Shown one piece after another: positions 24,973 to 38,224 of a DNA stretch of 64,000 nt. Every line of letters begins with the position of its first letter. Positions within the stretch are counted from its first letter, which is position 1. Origin of the DNA: Hermodice carunculata (taxonomy: Eukaryota; Annelida; Polychaeta; Eunicida; Amphinomidae); contig CAXHWN010002425.1 of assembly GCA_964020975.1 (NCBI GenBank), positions 319,501 through 383,500 of the forward strand, in the 5' to 3' direction. The position numbers and the translations under genes were made by a program. The notes beneath the pieces were generated by a model. The model did no database searches, had not been told where the DNA came from, and was given only the letters and a program-made list of their open reading frames with translations.

Positions 24973-25612
24973 AATTCCCTTTATAGTGATATATAGTCTT
25001 GTAGCCTATTGTTGCTATCATTTATAATGTTAACTTAGAAGCAGTAATAAAAAAATGAAAAACATGCTCTTATTACCCGAAGGTCAGATAATAGGCCTAT
25101 GAGCAGTATTTGCGGCAAATATGGATTGCTTGTACATGTACTTAGTTTTTAGAAGAATTGAACTTACAGATTTGAACCTTTAAAGTGTGCGTTTAAAAAT
25201 TTGGAGTATTCCATCTGTAAATATTTCCGTCTAAATGGCTTCTTATGGGGGTGATTTTTTTTAACCATTGGTCCTAAAAGACACCACATTCCCAGTATTT
25301 TCAGTGTTCAGTTTTGAATCAATGTAAAACACACTGTAACGATTCACAGTATCGAGCCTTTCCAACAGATAGGGCCTAGTCCCTGCCAATTATCTTGTGT
25401 CCTGCATTTTCCAATGTACGCCATCCAGTTATTCGCTTTCCCAGAATTGGGCAGCCCCTATAACATATTTAAAGGATATATATGGCCTACTTTGTAATTC
25501 ATTAGATGGCAATTCATCCATTTAAAATAATTTGATTCAGTTTTGAACTTCGCGGTAAAATGTTAACAGTCTCACGGTGAACGTGTGAAAACAAAATAGA
25601 TCTAACCTACAT

Positions 25613-25741
25613 GAGGCCGGTTTGACCTGGGCTGCTTTGACTGGAGGCCGGTTTGACTGACGGCCACTTTGACCGGGGGCCACTTTGACTTGAGGGCCGG
25701 GTTGACTTGAGGCTGTTTTGATTTGGGACCGGTTTGACTGT
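25613..25741 (-). repeat. 16-bp minisatellite array, right arm (inverted)
   Basis: Eight units of 15-17 bp close to gaggccggtttgactt, the reverse complement of the units at 24525-24736. Spacing between the arms is about 880 bp. The DNA between holds AATG/AATA-type simple repeats and no recognisable transposase. Confidence 0.9.
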
Positions 25742-25891
25742 AGTATGCCATTTTTAGTCATCTGCGAGTCAGCTAGGCATAAAGTACATCTGACTCATGG
25801 TTGTAACAAGTTCAAAAGGTCAAAATGTATAAGAGCCCTAATTATTGTAAAAAATCTACCCCATTTATCAGAGAAAGAGGTATGTTTTATG

Positions 25892-25926
25892 AAGAGAGAG
25901 AGAGATATATATATAGAGAGAGAGAG
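25892..25926. repeat. (GA)n/(TA)n short microsatellite
   Basis: GA repeats interrupted by a TA block. Confidence 0.85.
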
Positions 25927-27071
25927 CGGTCCCTAAAGGTAACTGTAAGTGCAGCTGTCTTCCATGTAACAGTTTTAATTTTTTCATTGACAATCAGACA
26001 TAGGTCAACTTATCCGTCAACTGATTTATATGCTAATTATTCATACAAAAAAGAGAGAGAAAAGTTAAACATGTATAAATTTACCCATATATTGAAAGTG
26101 CCCTAGTAGCAGCTGCAAATCAAACACTTTGAGCCAATCTGACATGATTTTCACAAAAACAAACTAAACACATCAGACAATTACAAAAAGACCACCAGTT
26201 CCACTGTATTTGGAACACTAACGTCACAGTAATATATGCAGAAAATACCTGAATGTTCATAATGTTATCAAAATACATAATAGTTCCATGAAAAGAGAAG
26301 CGGACAGCAGTTTTCAATGATGGTGAGGAGACCAAACCGAATACCAGCTCAACTTTGTCAGATCCAGTATCATTTTCGAAATAGTAAGACATAGAATTCA
26401 AGGATCTATTTAATCAATCTAGCAAAATGTAAAACGCAGATGTTTTAGTGCTCCTTGACTGGAATCCTGCCATTTGGAATTTGCCATTTTTTCATTTATT
26501 TGTGTTCTGGCTCTGTGTTCCTGGTAACACATCTGGTCCATCTAAGGAATAACAGTTCCACAATACAAATACCTTTTTATTCCAACCGAAACCCATAAAC
26601 TAGTTCTGATAAAATTTAATGACTTGATTTAGTGTCTCTGTTTGATAAACTACGCTAATTTTGAAACATTGAAGAAAATGTGTTTTGAGAACTTGAGGAA
26701 GAACGAAAAGTTGTTTAAATTGCGAACAGAATAGGATTATGTACTTAATCTTGTGTAAAATGGGCAGATAAGGTAAAGCCTGGTATTATACAGTGACTTA
26801 AAGGTTGAACTTATGAAGAATTAAATAGTGCCAATCTAAATGAATCAAAATAAATTGTGGACACACTGGCTGGGCAGCTGACATATTCTAAGAGCAAAAT
26901 AAAGACACAAAAATCAAAGAAGATTACTTAAACAAGCAATAGAGATATCAGACTTGTGGAAAAGAAAGATTGAAAGAAAGTAAAGATGAGTAAACAAAAG
27001 GGAAGTATGAAGATAAATTACACCAGGTTGTGACTTTGTAAGGAGAACGTAAAAATTGAGATAAGTCAAAA

Positions 27072-27152
27072 GAAAAAAAATGCAAAATCAGATTATTCAA
27101 ATCATGGAAAGAAAAAAAATGCGAAATCAGATTATTCGAATCATGGAAACTA
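27072..27152. repeat. About 40-bp tandem duplication
   Basis: Two adjacent near-identical copies of an A-rich unit containing 'aatcagattattc.aatcatgg'. They differ at about two positions. Confidence 0.85.
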
Positions 27153-27159
27153 CACCTAA

Positions 27160-27160
<1 letters not shown>

Positions 27161-27199
<39 letters not shown>
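27161..27199. repeat. Poly(A) tract
   Basis: Thirty-nine A residues just after the tandem duplication. No source element for a retroposed tail was recognised. Confidence 0.9.
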
Positions 27200-27201
<2 letters not shown>

Positions 27202-28239
27202 AAGAAATAGGACATACTGGTAGTAAAAGAAATTGATATGACGAAGGCGAGAGGCAAAAGATGAAGCATGATAATAAAAATGTCAGAAATCACCAGTTAT
27301 GTCACGGAAAGTAAGATGATAGTTACATTTGAAGACTGCGAGAGGCAGGTTGTCATGATTTTGATAACTGACTGCAATGTTTTAGTAGACAAGGTTACTC
27401 TGTAAATAATACTGCACAGTTGTGGAGAAGCTTGCTGGTAACTCCCGTTTGATGTTCCAAGTCACAGGATTTTGTGGCGCATTCTTGTTGAAGTTTTTTG
27501 CCATTTTTGAATTTTCGAAACCACTCCGCATGTGAATGGTAGGGTTTCATTCTTCTCTCATAATGAATGCACAGCATGGGATACAGTGCTTTGCACTCGG
27601 TGGCTTTTTCCCATAGGGGGCTGTGTTAACTTCTTGGCCTTATCAAAATGCACTAATTTTGCTAAATAGTTATTTTAAACAATCCCAAATTACTCGGTTC
27701 TAAAATATCGAACTCTTACTTTTCAGATTTGGTGCTAGCAGCTGGGCAATATTGAAACAAAAACAAATCCAGTTGGTCAATGTGTATGCAGACCACTCCC
27801 TTATAGGTAGTAGTCTACAGTTATAAATCCGTTTAATTCACATAGTAACCTTTTTAAATATAAAATTCAGCGAATTCAAATGAGGAAAAAAAGAAAATGG
27901 TGAACTGTATTAAACACAAACAAATGTCACAAAACCTGCGTGAATTATTCCATATAAATCCCAGTTCAAAAGCCTTTTTTTTCAAAATGATATACGAAAC
28001 AACACCTGGGTGCTAGCTTTGTACACGTGTATGAATTCTGCTCTGTCCAGAGTCATGTTGCTCTGCTTCCTCAGCATATAGTTCTCACCGTCCTATTAGA
28101 AAGTGCAGCTACATGACCATCAATCGATAGCTGTCTACTGTAGATAACCGGATTCAATCAACGTTGTTTAAAACAAATACCCTACAGCATGATAATACAA
28201 TATTTTCAGCATTACGGGCTACATTATTTAGGATACGCA

Positions 28240-28500
28240 GCAGAAAATCACAATTAGTACTGTGGTCTTATGCCATTTGAGAACCCGCTTATCTTGTATT
28301 GTTGTTCGTCAGAATGATGTAATGCTACAAACATTCAACTTGATTGCTTGTCAAAACTCTACAAAAGAGCAGGGTGATTGGTGCTACGTGTTCCAGGGTG
28401 TAACGAACAACACGTATTGGATTCTCTTCCATAACCCACGCTGGAATCTAGATGGAAATATAATAAATGCTACTTGCATTTCGTTGTTTTGCAGAACAAC
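28240..28500 (+). CDS. Candidate exon, weak Ig-like pattern
   Basis: An open plus-strand stretch, richer in conserved-type residues than its surroundings. It contains LSCIV, then ACQNSTKEQGDWCYVF, then TYWILFHNPRW and GNIINATC. The spacing Cys…Trp…Leu-x-Phe…Gly-x-x-x-x-x-Cys is compatible with an Ig-type beta sandwich, and two N-glycosylation sequons are present. A possible acceptor (atattttcag) precedes it at about 28210. No donor or neighbouring exon was identified and the family is not recognised. It could be chance. Confidence 0.25.
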
Positions 28501-29870
28501 TCTTCTTCTTATCTTTATGAAAACTTCATACTAAATAATCAGAGCCATACCTATTCTACTCGAGCAGCCACTACTCATGGTTCTGGTTCTTTCAAACGAT
28601 TAAATGTGTTTCGGCAAACGAACTTTCCAGTTTGACACTAGGCTTGCCAGCAATTCTCTGGGGACTAATACCAGGAAAGCTACATCACTGGCAAATATTA
28701 CATCCAGGTGACATCAACACTTCGCTTAACTAACCACACTTGAGAGGCCAGTTTTTCACAACAATACTTACAAATTCCCACTAAAACTTGATGAATATTT
28801 CACTACTGTTAGATGCATAAGATAACTGATACGGCACCAAAGGCAGTAAATTGCCTCAATTGCCTGTTTCTTACGTTTACACCAGACCACTGGACACATT
28901 TCTTGATGCTTTATGCCCGTAGACGTAGGAGCTATTGATCCAATGTATATCTGGCTTATTTTCAAAAGTGTGAACTGATGGTGTTGTGCTTTGTAAAGTA
29001 AATTCTAATAACTTGCTATTCATTGAGGAAAAAATTCTTGGCGCAATGTATTATTTGTACGTTTAGTATAATATTGTTTGATAGGTATTTGGAGTTGAAA
29101 TGAAAGAAAGCCATGCAACGACAGAGCCTGGTTTTAGAAAGTTGTACAACTTATCGCCATCAATATCAGTACTGGGCTCAGATTAGGACTATAATTATAT
29201 GCCACAGCCTTGACGGATTGAAAAGCAGGTACTTACAACGACTATTCTGTGCTACAAATGTGTAATAGGTGTTTCAAAAACTAACTACAGTCATTACCAC
29301 TATCATTTACATGGTGGATATTTTATCCGTGAAATGTTATCAGAAAAAACCTGTAACTATCATTAACCCCCTCGCAGAAGGTAGGGTATTTGGTTTGACT
29401 ATAATACTTGGTCTTTCAGTCGGTTTGTATGTTGGTAGACTTTGGTTTCACCACAATATTGCGATAAGTTTTTACGTTTTGACTTTTACACTGCACAGCT
29501 ATATTTTTTGTCTGTACAAGGGTCACGTAATATCAAAATGGGTTACCTTGACTAAATTCCCAAAGTCACAGGGCTGCTTTACATAAATCTGGTTTGCACA
29601 CACTGAAGTCATGAATTCTTGCTTTGAAACCTTCATATTGCACAAGTTTATGTACCTCTCTTGGGGTTGGATAAAGCTTGAAGATGGATGGCCTTGACCC
29701 GATTCCTACGGACAGAGAGCTTTTTCCTTGATTTTTTTCCATTTTGCAAGATACATATTGTGTCAACTGTAACTTTAATATTGCACAAGTTTGCAAGCCT
29801 ATTTCAGGGGAAAATTAAGTTTATATAATGGTGCCCTTTACTTAATTATGATGGCCACTTAATGCTGGCA

Positions 29871-29951
<81 letters not shown>
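29871..29951. repeat. (TA)n microsatellite
   Basis: About 80 bp of pure TA. Confidence 0.97.
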
Positions 29952-29956
<5 letters not shown>

Positions 29957-30269
29957 GTCAGTGAACAACATACCAAAAAGCAGGAAAGATATATCCTAGC
30001 TCTGTAGGGGGCCAGGTTGATTTCGAACCGCTTAACTAAATATGTTTCAAAAATATTTTTTTTATCGTATAGTTGTCAAGATAAACTGCAAAATCAGGTA
30101 GCATATCCCTTCACTACTATATCTTTGTTTGCAGAGTAGTTGCCATTGTAAGGCTGTAACTATAACTGCCGGTTTGCGTGCATTCTCGAAAGCCCTGCAA
30201 TCACATACATATAAGAGTTTTCTAGATATACATGGTATTGAATTGCAAACACCGTTCGTGTTAGTACAA

Positions 30270-30491
30270 ACTATTGTGGTTCTAGAAATTTTCGCGCGTG
30301 TTTGATTTCGCGCAAAATCATTTTTCCTGAAATTACAGAATTTTCGCGCATTTTAGTTTCGCGCAATCCAACGCCAAACAATGGAGTGAAATACAATGCA
30401 ACTTATTTTCGCGCATTTTAATTTCGCGCTTTAGGTGGTAGCGCGAAAAGCGCGAAATTAAATCAAGCGTGAAAATTTCTAGAACTACAGT
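30270..30491. mobile_element. 222-bp MITE with GCGCGAAA-rich interior
   Basis: A short non-coding element with terminal inverted repeats. The left end reads ggttctagaaattttcgcgc, and the right end in reverse complement reads agttctagaaattttcacgc. Both ends are flanked by gtacaa (30264-30269 and 30492-30497), a likely 6-bp target duplication. Inside are many TTTCGCGC/GCGCGAAA blocks in both orientations. They make it far richer in CpG than the surrounding DNA and able to fold on itself. There is no coding capacity, so it must have been moved by a transposase encoded elsewhere; the superfamily is not determined. Confidence 0.8.
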
Positions 30492-30904
30492 GTACAATTG
30501 CAGACGCCCGAAGAAATGTGGTAACAAAGATCAAGTTGCAGCTCAGGATAGTAGCAACATTTATGAGCAGTACACCTATATTGAATAGTCTTCATTTTAC
30601 TATTGCGTGGAAGTGTCTTGATGAATATATATCTATATACATGTCTTACCTGGAAAAGCAACGGTCAGGCTTGAGTGCTCTCAGTGTCAAGGAAAACAGT
30701 CCTGTAATGCTAAATTAGATTGGTATCGCGAGATTGTAAAATATGCTGTCCCAGTCTAGTTGGTATTACTGGCATACTGTAGTGCAATATCTAATGGGCG
30801 TACTGCAGGAAAGGTTAAAACAACAAACTGTTTCTTAAGCAATGAATGCATTTTCATAAAGTTAGCATATTTAAGGAAAATATCCGAATTGAAAAAAAAA
30901 AATC

Positions 30905-31365
30905 GTTAAAATCCACAGCAGTGCCACCTTGTGAACACCCATTTTTGACCCTTCTACAAGGAACTTATCCACAAAGTTTCACTTTTATCCGAGTGACGGG
31001 TCTGGAAAAGATGTCAAAATTAGCAAAAACACGCTATAAATCATTTAAAAAATAGGAAAAAAATCACAGCACCACCCGGGAAACAAATTAGGAACTAGGA
31101 GTGTCCCTGTGTGATATGAAATCAATCAGGTGAGCGGTTTTTGAGTAGAAGATTTGTAAAGATTTGCACCCCCTCCCAACCCAAGAATAAAGATAATTAT
31201 CATTAAAAAATATAAAAAAATCATTGGAGCGTAAAACAAGGTAGAGACCCACCCAAGGCACATCCCTACAAAGTTTGAAGTGGATCTGCCTGACGTTTTA
31301 TTTTAGAAGAAGTCGAAAATGGAAATGTTGACGGACGATGCAAGGTTAATGGACGGAAAACCATA
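30905..31365 (+). repeat. Interspersed repeat family 'CCACC/GACGGACG', copy 1
   Basis: It carries, in order: gtgccaccttgtgaac, tttgacccttctacaagg, gtgtccctgtgtgatat, a C-rich tract (cacccccTCCC), and near the end gacggacgatg. The same order recurs in the next copy and at 63.5 kb. No open frame runs through it. The family is not assigned. Confidence 0.75.
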
Positions 31366-31399
31366 AGATAAGCTAAAAATCAGGAATAAAGAACATGAT

Positions 31400-31860
31400 C
31401 ATCTAGTGGACAACTGTGTTTGACCCTTCCACAAGGTATATTTCTAGTAAACTTCAGAACTATTTAAGTGACTACTTTGAAGAAGTCGGAAATAGTAAAG
31501 CCAAACAAAAATGCATTTAAAAAGTATAAAAACGCAGTGCCAGTAGTTCAACTAATTAAATGGTCCTCAGAAGTGTGCCTATCCAATTTCGAAACAATTG
31601 GCAAAGCAGTTTCACAGTATTTGATTTTTTTAGAGAATTGTTCAAAACATGAACCCCCCGAAATCCTTTCCAAAATCTAAATATCACTGCAGCATGGCCC
31701 TTTAAACATATGTGATTGGAACCGATCAGAATTACAACCTCGCCAAGTTGGAAGTGCACGATTTTTGACAAGTGGAAAATGTGAATTGAGGACAGACGGA
31801 TGACGGACCATCCTTTAAATGAAGCTGATTGACAAGTCAGTGGAGCTGAAAAGAAAGGTG
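31400..31860 (+). repeat. Interspersed repeat family, copy 2 (tandem neighbour)
   Basis: It contains ctagtggacaactgtgtttg, acccttccacaagg, gtcctcagaagtgt, gcaaagcagttt, a short C-tract and gacggatgacgg in the same order as copy 1. It is more diverged. The head-to-tail position suggests a tandem pair or two insertions. Confidence 0.65.
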
Positions 31861-31904
31861 ACAAGCCCGTTCTCGACTGACCTTCAACGTATAGAAAGTC
31901 CTAC

Positions 31905-32455
31905 CCTGGTTTACGGGTACTCAGAAGTGTTTCAACTCAATTTTGAGGCAACTAGCAATGCGGTTTAAAGAGAAAAAATGATATTTTATGATTGTGCCAT
32001 TAACCTGGGGGAAAATATTAAAAAATCTAAAAGCTAGTGATGTTTTCGAAAAATTCGACAATGTTAACAATCATTGTAATTCCCATTGACTTAGACTGTA
32101 ACCAACAGTAATGCATGCATTTACTGATAAAAACTCAAATTGATTTTTTTTCAAGGGTCAATTGCATCACCACCTAGTCAACAATTTTGCTTCTCTCTTC
32201 CAGGAGGTAGTATCCCACCAAGTTTCTGAACAATTTTAGGGACACGACTGGAGAAGTAGAAAATAGCAGAAAAATGCACAAAATTGAAAAAAAAAAAAAA
32301 AAAAAAAGAAAAAAGCAGTGTCACCCACTTAACAAATTCAGATTTACGAATCCCCAGAGGTGTCCACTGGCAATTTGAAAGCAAGCGGCTAAGGGATTTT
32401 AGAGAAAATGATATTTCAATGATTTTGCCCCCCCCCCCCCCCCCCCCCCCCCAGG
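31905..32455 (+). repeat. Interspersed repeat family, copy 3 with long C-run
   Basis: Blocks gtactcagaagtgtttcaa, gcaatgcggttt, caccacctagtcaacaattt and aggtgtccactggc are recognisable. The copy ends in 25 consecutive C residues (32428-32452), at the position where sister copies carry shorter C-rich tracts. It may be a composite of two partial copies. Confidence 0.6.
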
Positions 32456-32599
32456 TTGCATGAGAGTGATTGATCACATATATGGATGCCAAAGGATGTA
32501 ATTGGTGTATGGCATAACCCACCATCTTTTCTCTCGGTGACGGCTTGTTCTCCCCAGTCATCCTCGTGTGGCTCGGCTGTGCTAAATAGTAAACAGTAT

Positions 32600-35500
32600 G
32601 GCATATGCTATCACAATGTGCAATTTAAGTCATAAGGAAAGAGGAAGATAGGCTTTGTATGTAAATAATGATAAGTTACTGGGGTAAAAGAAGACCACAT
32701 GGTACTCATTGCCTTTTCAAAAATTTTGACGACTTTAGGTAAAATGGTCCTACCTATAATTAAGCCTGATTTTTACATTTCAAGTTTCACATTGTAGCAT
32801 TCATTACCTGTCTAGGAGCAGAAAAGCATTATTTTAGTATGGAAAAATGAATTTAATGTATATTTGGTGTTGTGAAAGCATTATAGATATGATAGTTTGC
32901 TAACAAGCAATAGCAGATGGCACTAAAACAAACTATTTTGCCGAAAAAAGGGGATGTTTAAAGATGCCGTTTTGATGGCAACCAGACACAAGTAGCTGAG
33001 GACAACAGGGCAAAATGATTTTAGGGGACCCTAAAGATAAATAAAAAATTATGTTGTAGCATTCTGTACAGTGGGGTAATTAAATTCTCCAAAATGGGTT
33101 TCTAGCCGCTGGCCTATTAGTTTTCATACGGCGGAAAAATGTTGAAAATTTCCCTTTTGGGAACTATCAACTAACTCCCTCACAAGCACAATTTTTTTTT
33201 TTTTTCCTTTTCACACAATTTACGTGCGAATCTTTTGATACCTTGTCTTACCGCACCACAAATACAAAAAAGCGACGGCGTCGCACTAAGTGCACATATT
33301 AGCTTAATTGAAAGGGTGTCATATTTCAAATTAGAGACGCAAATAAGTTATGGGTCATAAAGCCCATATTGTCTGCTGTATATACCATAAATTTTAATTT
33401 TGTATTTACACAAGTTCATACATATTTCTCAATTTGAAAAGCAATCGTCTTATTTCATTTTTTTGCTCAGCTTTGACCTTTGACCTCAAATTTTTACTAT
33501 TTTGCAATCCGTTATTTTAAAGTAACCGCGCTTTTCTAATCGAGCCAGAACTTGCCTTTACAAAGATATCAAAATTATCTGTAACTCTTGCTGGGGAAGC
33601 TTTTTTGAAGATTAAAGCACTTTTGTCAAATGGCTACCGATCTAAGAACTAAGCGCTGGTAAAGCTGAATACGTCTATTTCTTTAACGCATAGGTCAGAA
33701 TGGAGTAATTCCTAGGCAAACTAAAAAAATTTGTTTCAAAAGACGAATTACTGTGAGCCAGAGTCCTCATTAATTTTGTATGTCGTTTTGTTTGTGTACC
33801 ATTGTCTCCCAAATCACCTAAAGGTCCATTTAAACCAGTTTAAAGATTACCGAATTATACACATTCACTTGTGTATCTAAATTGTTTTCGGAATTTGAGG
33901 ATTGCACGTATGGTATGCCGACGTCGAAAAAAAACAGTTTTGCTTTTTAAAATATTAGCACATAATAGTTTACTTTCTAAGGCTGCTGGAAGACTATTTA
34001 AGATCATAAGATATTACCACAAGCTTCACATCTATTCATATAATAAATCAACTTGACGTCTTTGCCAAACTCTGACACAGAGGTTGATTAAATAACTATG
34101 GATTGGTTAAGGTGTCCAATGTTTTGGTTAAATTTAACTGATCTATTGGTAAATATTGTCTTCGAGTATGTTGACTTAAATATCCAATTCAAATTGACAG
34201 CTCTTTAAACTAACCTACATTGGTCATATATATCAACGAATAGTGACTAGTTGATTATGCCCATACATTGGCCATTATTATAGAGTGCAACCAGTGCATG
34301 CTTGTTAAAATATCTACAATAATTGGCAAGAATTGTGTTTGGTCAATGGCAAATGCTTACTAATTATATTTAAGATGTATACTGCAAACTTTGGTGTTAG
34401 CTGCCAAGCTTCAACGAAGTAAGAAACAAAGCAGGGATTCCCCAATTTCTTGACAATCCCGGCAGTTGTCAGCAATTGAAATATAATAGACAACAGGGTT
34501 TGTATCTAACTCTAATTCCTGAAGACAAAACCCTGTTGGAACCATTCCCACGCCACTAATGATACAATGCTTATTAACAATGCCCCTTTATACTTGAATT
34601 GATCAGCAGGCAAATGCATCAATTAAGGCCTATTAACAAAACTACATATGTCAACAATATTATTGCAGGTCTGGATATGGTCAGCGAAATGGGCCTTGTA
34701 AATGTCAAAAATGTAATTGTGTACAGACGAAATCACCAAAACTATATACGCAGCTAACTGACAGGTACAACTTTGGGAAGCAGGTGTTTCATTTTGTTTT
34801 GTATTTTTTGCTTTAGTTTTGCTCTGTTTTATAATTAAGCGGAGACACATGATGTGAAGACGCCAAAAAATTACAATTCACACATAATTTACATTTTACT
34901 GATACAAACGTTGTAAAACTGTTAAAATAAGAAGGATTTTGTTTTTAGTCCTATTTCGTCTACTTTTGTTACAGTTGTATTCAAGACGCCCATGTGTCTA
35001 ATGCTGTCCAAACATATAATTATATGGACATCATAAAAACCATTTCGTGATGATTTTAATATGTTCTCGACTTTAACAATGCTGGTACCAATTAATGCCA
35101 CCAGTAGCACCACCATCACGCTACGTGTAATAAATACGTCTGTATAATGTTGCAAAGACATATGGATATATTTTGAAAACTTAAGATGTAATAACCATCA
35201 CCCCAAAAATCTAAAATAAATTCCTTCAGAGAGTAGGTCAAGGTCATCCATATCATGCAATAATATATACTTTTTATATTTAATACATGCGTGAGACATT
35301 GAGTATCACTAGCCTCATAATGTGTTCTCTTTTGCTACCCAGAAAATACAATTTTACCACCCCCTCCCCGTTTTGCAGTTCCTTGTTCAAATGTAATATT
35401 CTTTGATGCCAGACTGCGTATCGCTGTGAACACTCTAAACGAGCTTGTTTCTCACTTCCACTTAATACCTTAATTACAAAGTTCCTTCTGACCTCATTTC

Positions 35501-37980
35501 ATTGCTTTTTGGTACAAAATAGATGCAAAAATTCACATTCTGACCTACAACTTTAATGATCAATTTGTCAACTTTATATTGTATTTTCTCAAAGTTCACG
35601 TGAATACCGTATTTGGTTCAGATTAGAAAAATGACGGACGAAGCCACTCAGAGCCCCTAATATATTAACTACATTGTTATCTCATTGATTACGTAATAAC
35701 AACTTCGTTGAGCTACTGGGTGTTAATAAGTCTGGGTCAGTGCAGACCCCTGCACCCGAGACATGCAGGGGAATTCAGCGAAAACCATCTTGCAAAACGG
35801 CTGTCAGTCAGGTATCTTTAGCCAAAGAGTACACAGCATATAGTTATTTCCCAGTATATTGAATTTAGTGTCCTATACCTGAGTATTTAATGCCTTTGGA
35901 AGGGCGATCAAGGTTTCCCATTTTTGTTACCATTGGCATAGCGATATTTGGTGTAAATTTTGTAGCGTCATCTTGACTTATTATTGCAATAATGGATTAA
36001 ATGTGTTTTGTCCACCTATGGTATTAGTTTCAATTCATAACACAAGTGCCGCCATAATGCCAGCACATGTGATGTACTTCCGTCTGTATAATTTGTGGTT
36101 TCTCTGATGGTATACAGATATTTGTGTAAGAGTTCAGATGTAAATATCACAAGGAATCAAGTACAGAAATATTTTCATTCCCAGACCTTGAGAAAATAGG
36201 TCCAGTGCATGCATATTATACAAAAGTGGCATATTCAATTCACTCTGAGGAAGTCGCCGCGTAGTTTTGACAAGATGTTCCAGAAAACGAAAGGAAAACA
36301 TTATAAAAAAAATCCAAAATTGCCTATAGCATGACAACATGAACAAACGTGGTAGACACATATTGAGGCTTCACCCCACCAAATTTGTAGTGTATGTGAC
36401 AACGGCTTCACAAACCGAAGAGTGAGAGACATTGATATACTGACGGGACTAGCACGCGTTGGTGACCATTAAATAAACTTACCTGGCTGACTAGTCACCG
36501 GAGTTAAAAGAAGAAAAAGTCGCTTGGGTACATGTTGACCAAACTCAGATCTAGGGTTCGTCATATGTGCTACTATGCAATTTTCAAGCAATGGGCCAAG
36601 TGCCCCTGAAGAAAAATATTCATCTTAGGTTTACGCCAAAACCAAACCACCAAAAAATCACAAGCAACAGACTCTGCCTGTTCTGTACTCACCTGACTTG
36701 ATAAGCAGAAACTCATATCTTGTGTAAGATTATCATCTATCCTATCATGAATGTGCTAGCTCCGGTTATGTTCCAATGTGGGGAAATGAGATACAGAGTA
36801 ACTGGACTGTGACAATGGGGACCTGGAGAAGTTATTCATTGCATACCTTTGCCCAGCTCTGATGCACCACCACAATTGCGTGCTAAATACAAGTGCTATC
36901 TCTTACACTTACTTATTATAGAAATATTAGGTTCACAACAATGGTTTGTGACTACAAATTAATTCAGTATAGTTAGTTACGCTTATTAACTTTACAAGTA
37001 TGAATTTAATTTCCATTTTATAAGTATCAATTTGTGCTCACTTTAAACTTTTTAAAGTGTTTAAACTTAACTGATATTAAAGGGAAGGGTTTGGGGTTTG
37101 GCCAGTTTGCACTATTTTTCTTTTTAGCAGAGAAAATTTTGAATCTGGTTTCACCAAGCATGTGACCGCAGCTCGGAAATAGGATGGGGGAAGTCCTATG
37201 CATATTCATAACCTGAGATGGATTATCTACTAGAACGTGGAATCACTCTTTGCCTTAATGGAGGAAATACTTTTAACAGGAAAAAAATCTATTAATGGGA
37301 ACTAAATGGCATGCTATCTCGAATTCCAATTTTGGAAGAGACAGTAGCACCACCTCCAACAGCGAATCCCTATGTTAGGATTCTAAAGGCACAGACCAAA
37401 ACATACACTCTGGGACCTACAGTGTCTCATATAGGAACACCAATGTACATTGCAAAGCCTATTGCTATACGCTGTGACAACAACATGTAGTTATGAATTG
37501 TCAATTTATGTTTATTATTAAAATTCTTAAGGGTCTTCGATTTTTTTTTTTTTCATTTACTAATGTGTAGCCCTGCGTCATATGGACCTTTATTTCATTT
37601 AATAAAGGAAACATACGCATGAGTTAATTAGCGGGAATTATTTGAAAACGGAAATTTCTAATCCAGTCAAAATAATGCATCTTGACTTAAAAATAGATGG
37701 CCAGATAGACAGAATTCCCTCATTGACGTATATTTTGAAGGCATCTTGATGAAGCGCTGTCACTAAACCAGGATTCCCTCCTATCCCTTATGCGAGTTCA
37801 TATGTATTTTTGATCGTTAGAAATGTTTTCGGTAAACTCAAACGTGTATTTTACAACATCTGCTGTGTGTTTACCTGATCGAACGAAAACATGTGCTTTT
37901 CCTGCTATGTATCATTGTTTGGAAATGAAGTTTAAAGAGCATGAATTAAAAAAGTGCAAACGGGAAAAAGTTGATGATAA
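32600..37980. other. Long AT-rich stretch, no gene recognised
   Basis: No exon, transposon end or structured RNA was identified in this roughly 5.4 kb. Only short A- or T-runs (for example near 33190 and 37540) and chance frames are seen. Confidence 0.45.
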
Positions 37981-38002
37981 TAACGATAACGACTCCGAAG
38001 AC

Positions 38003-38095
<93 letters not shown>

Positions 38096-38096
38096 A
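38003..38096. repeat. (GAT)n microsatellite
   Basis: About 31 GAT units. The poly-Asp, poly-Met, poly-His and poly-Ser frames crossing it are artefacts. Confidence 0.97.
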
Positions 38097-38224
38097 ACAG
38101 AACATGCAAAGTGTCTGCAACAAAGAATGAATTTATTCCAACTGCCTTTATTGCCAAGATTTTTTTTGCCTCAAGATACATTATTGTCAATATAAGAGGA
38201 ATAACATTTTTCTTCAGTTGAAAC

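Noticed and set aside
27395-27577. Short minus-strand frame with 'HAEWFRKFKNG', reminiscent of mariner-type transposases
   Set aside because: Only a few residues resemble the helix-turn-helix region, with no terminal repeats or catalytic motif nearby.
29269-29586. Hydrophobic plus-strand frame that might be a membrane protein
   Set aside because: No recognisable family, no splice context, and hydrophobic residues are expected from T-rich DNA.
35745-35775. Small inverted repeat cccctgca…tgcagggg
   Set aside because: An 8-bp stem of this size is expected by chance, and no gene ends nearby.
37823-38221. 132-codon acidic open frame (poly-Asp)
   Set aside because: The acidic stretch is only the (GAT)n microsatellite, and the flanking residues show no domain. 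The same tract is open in several frames.
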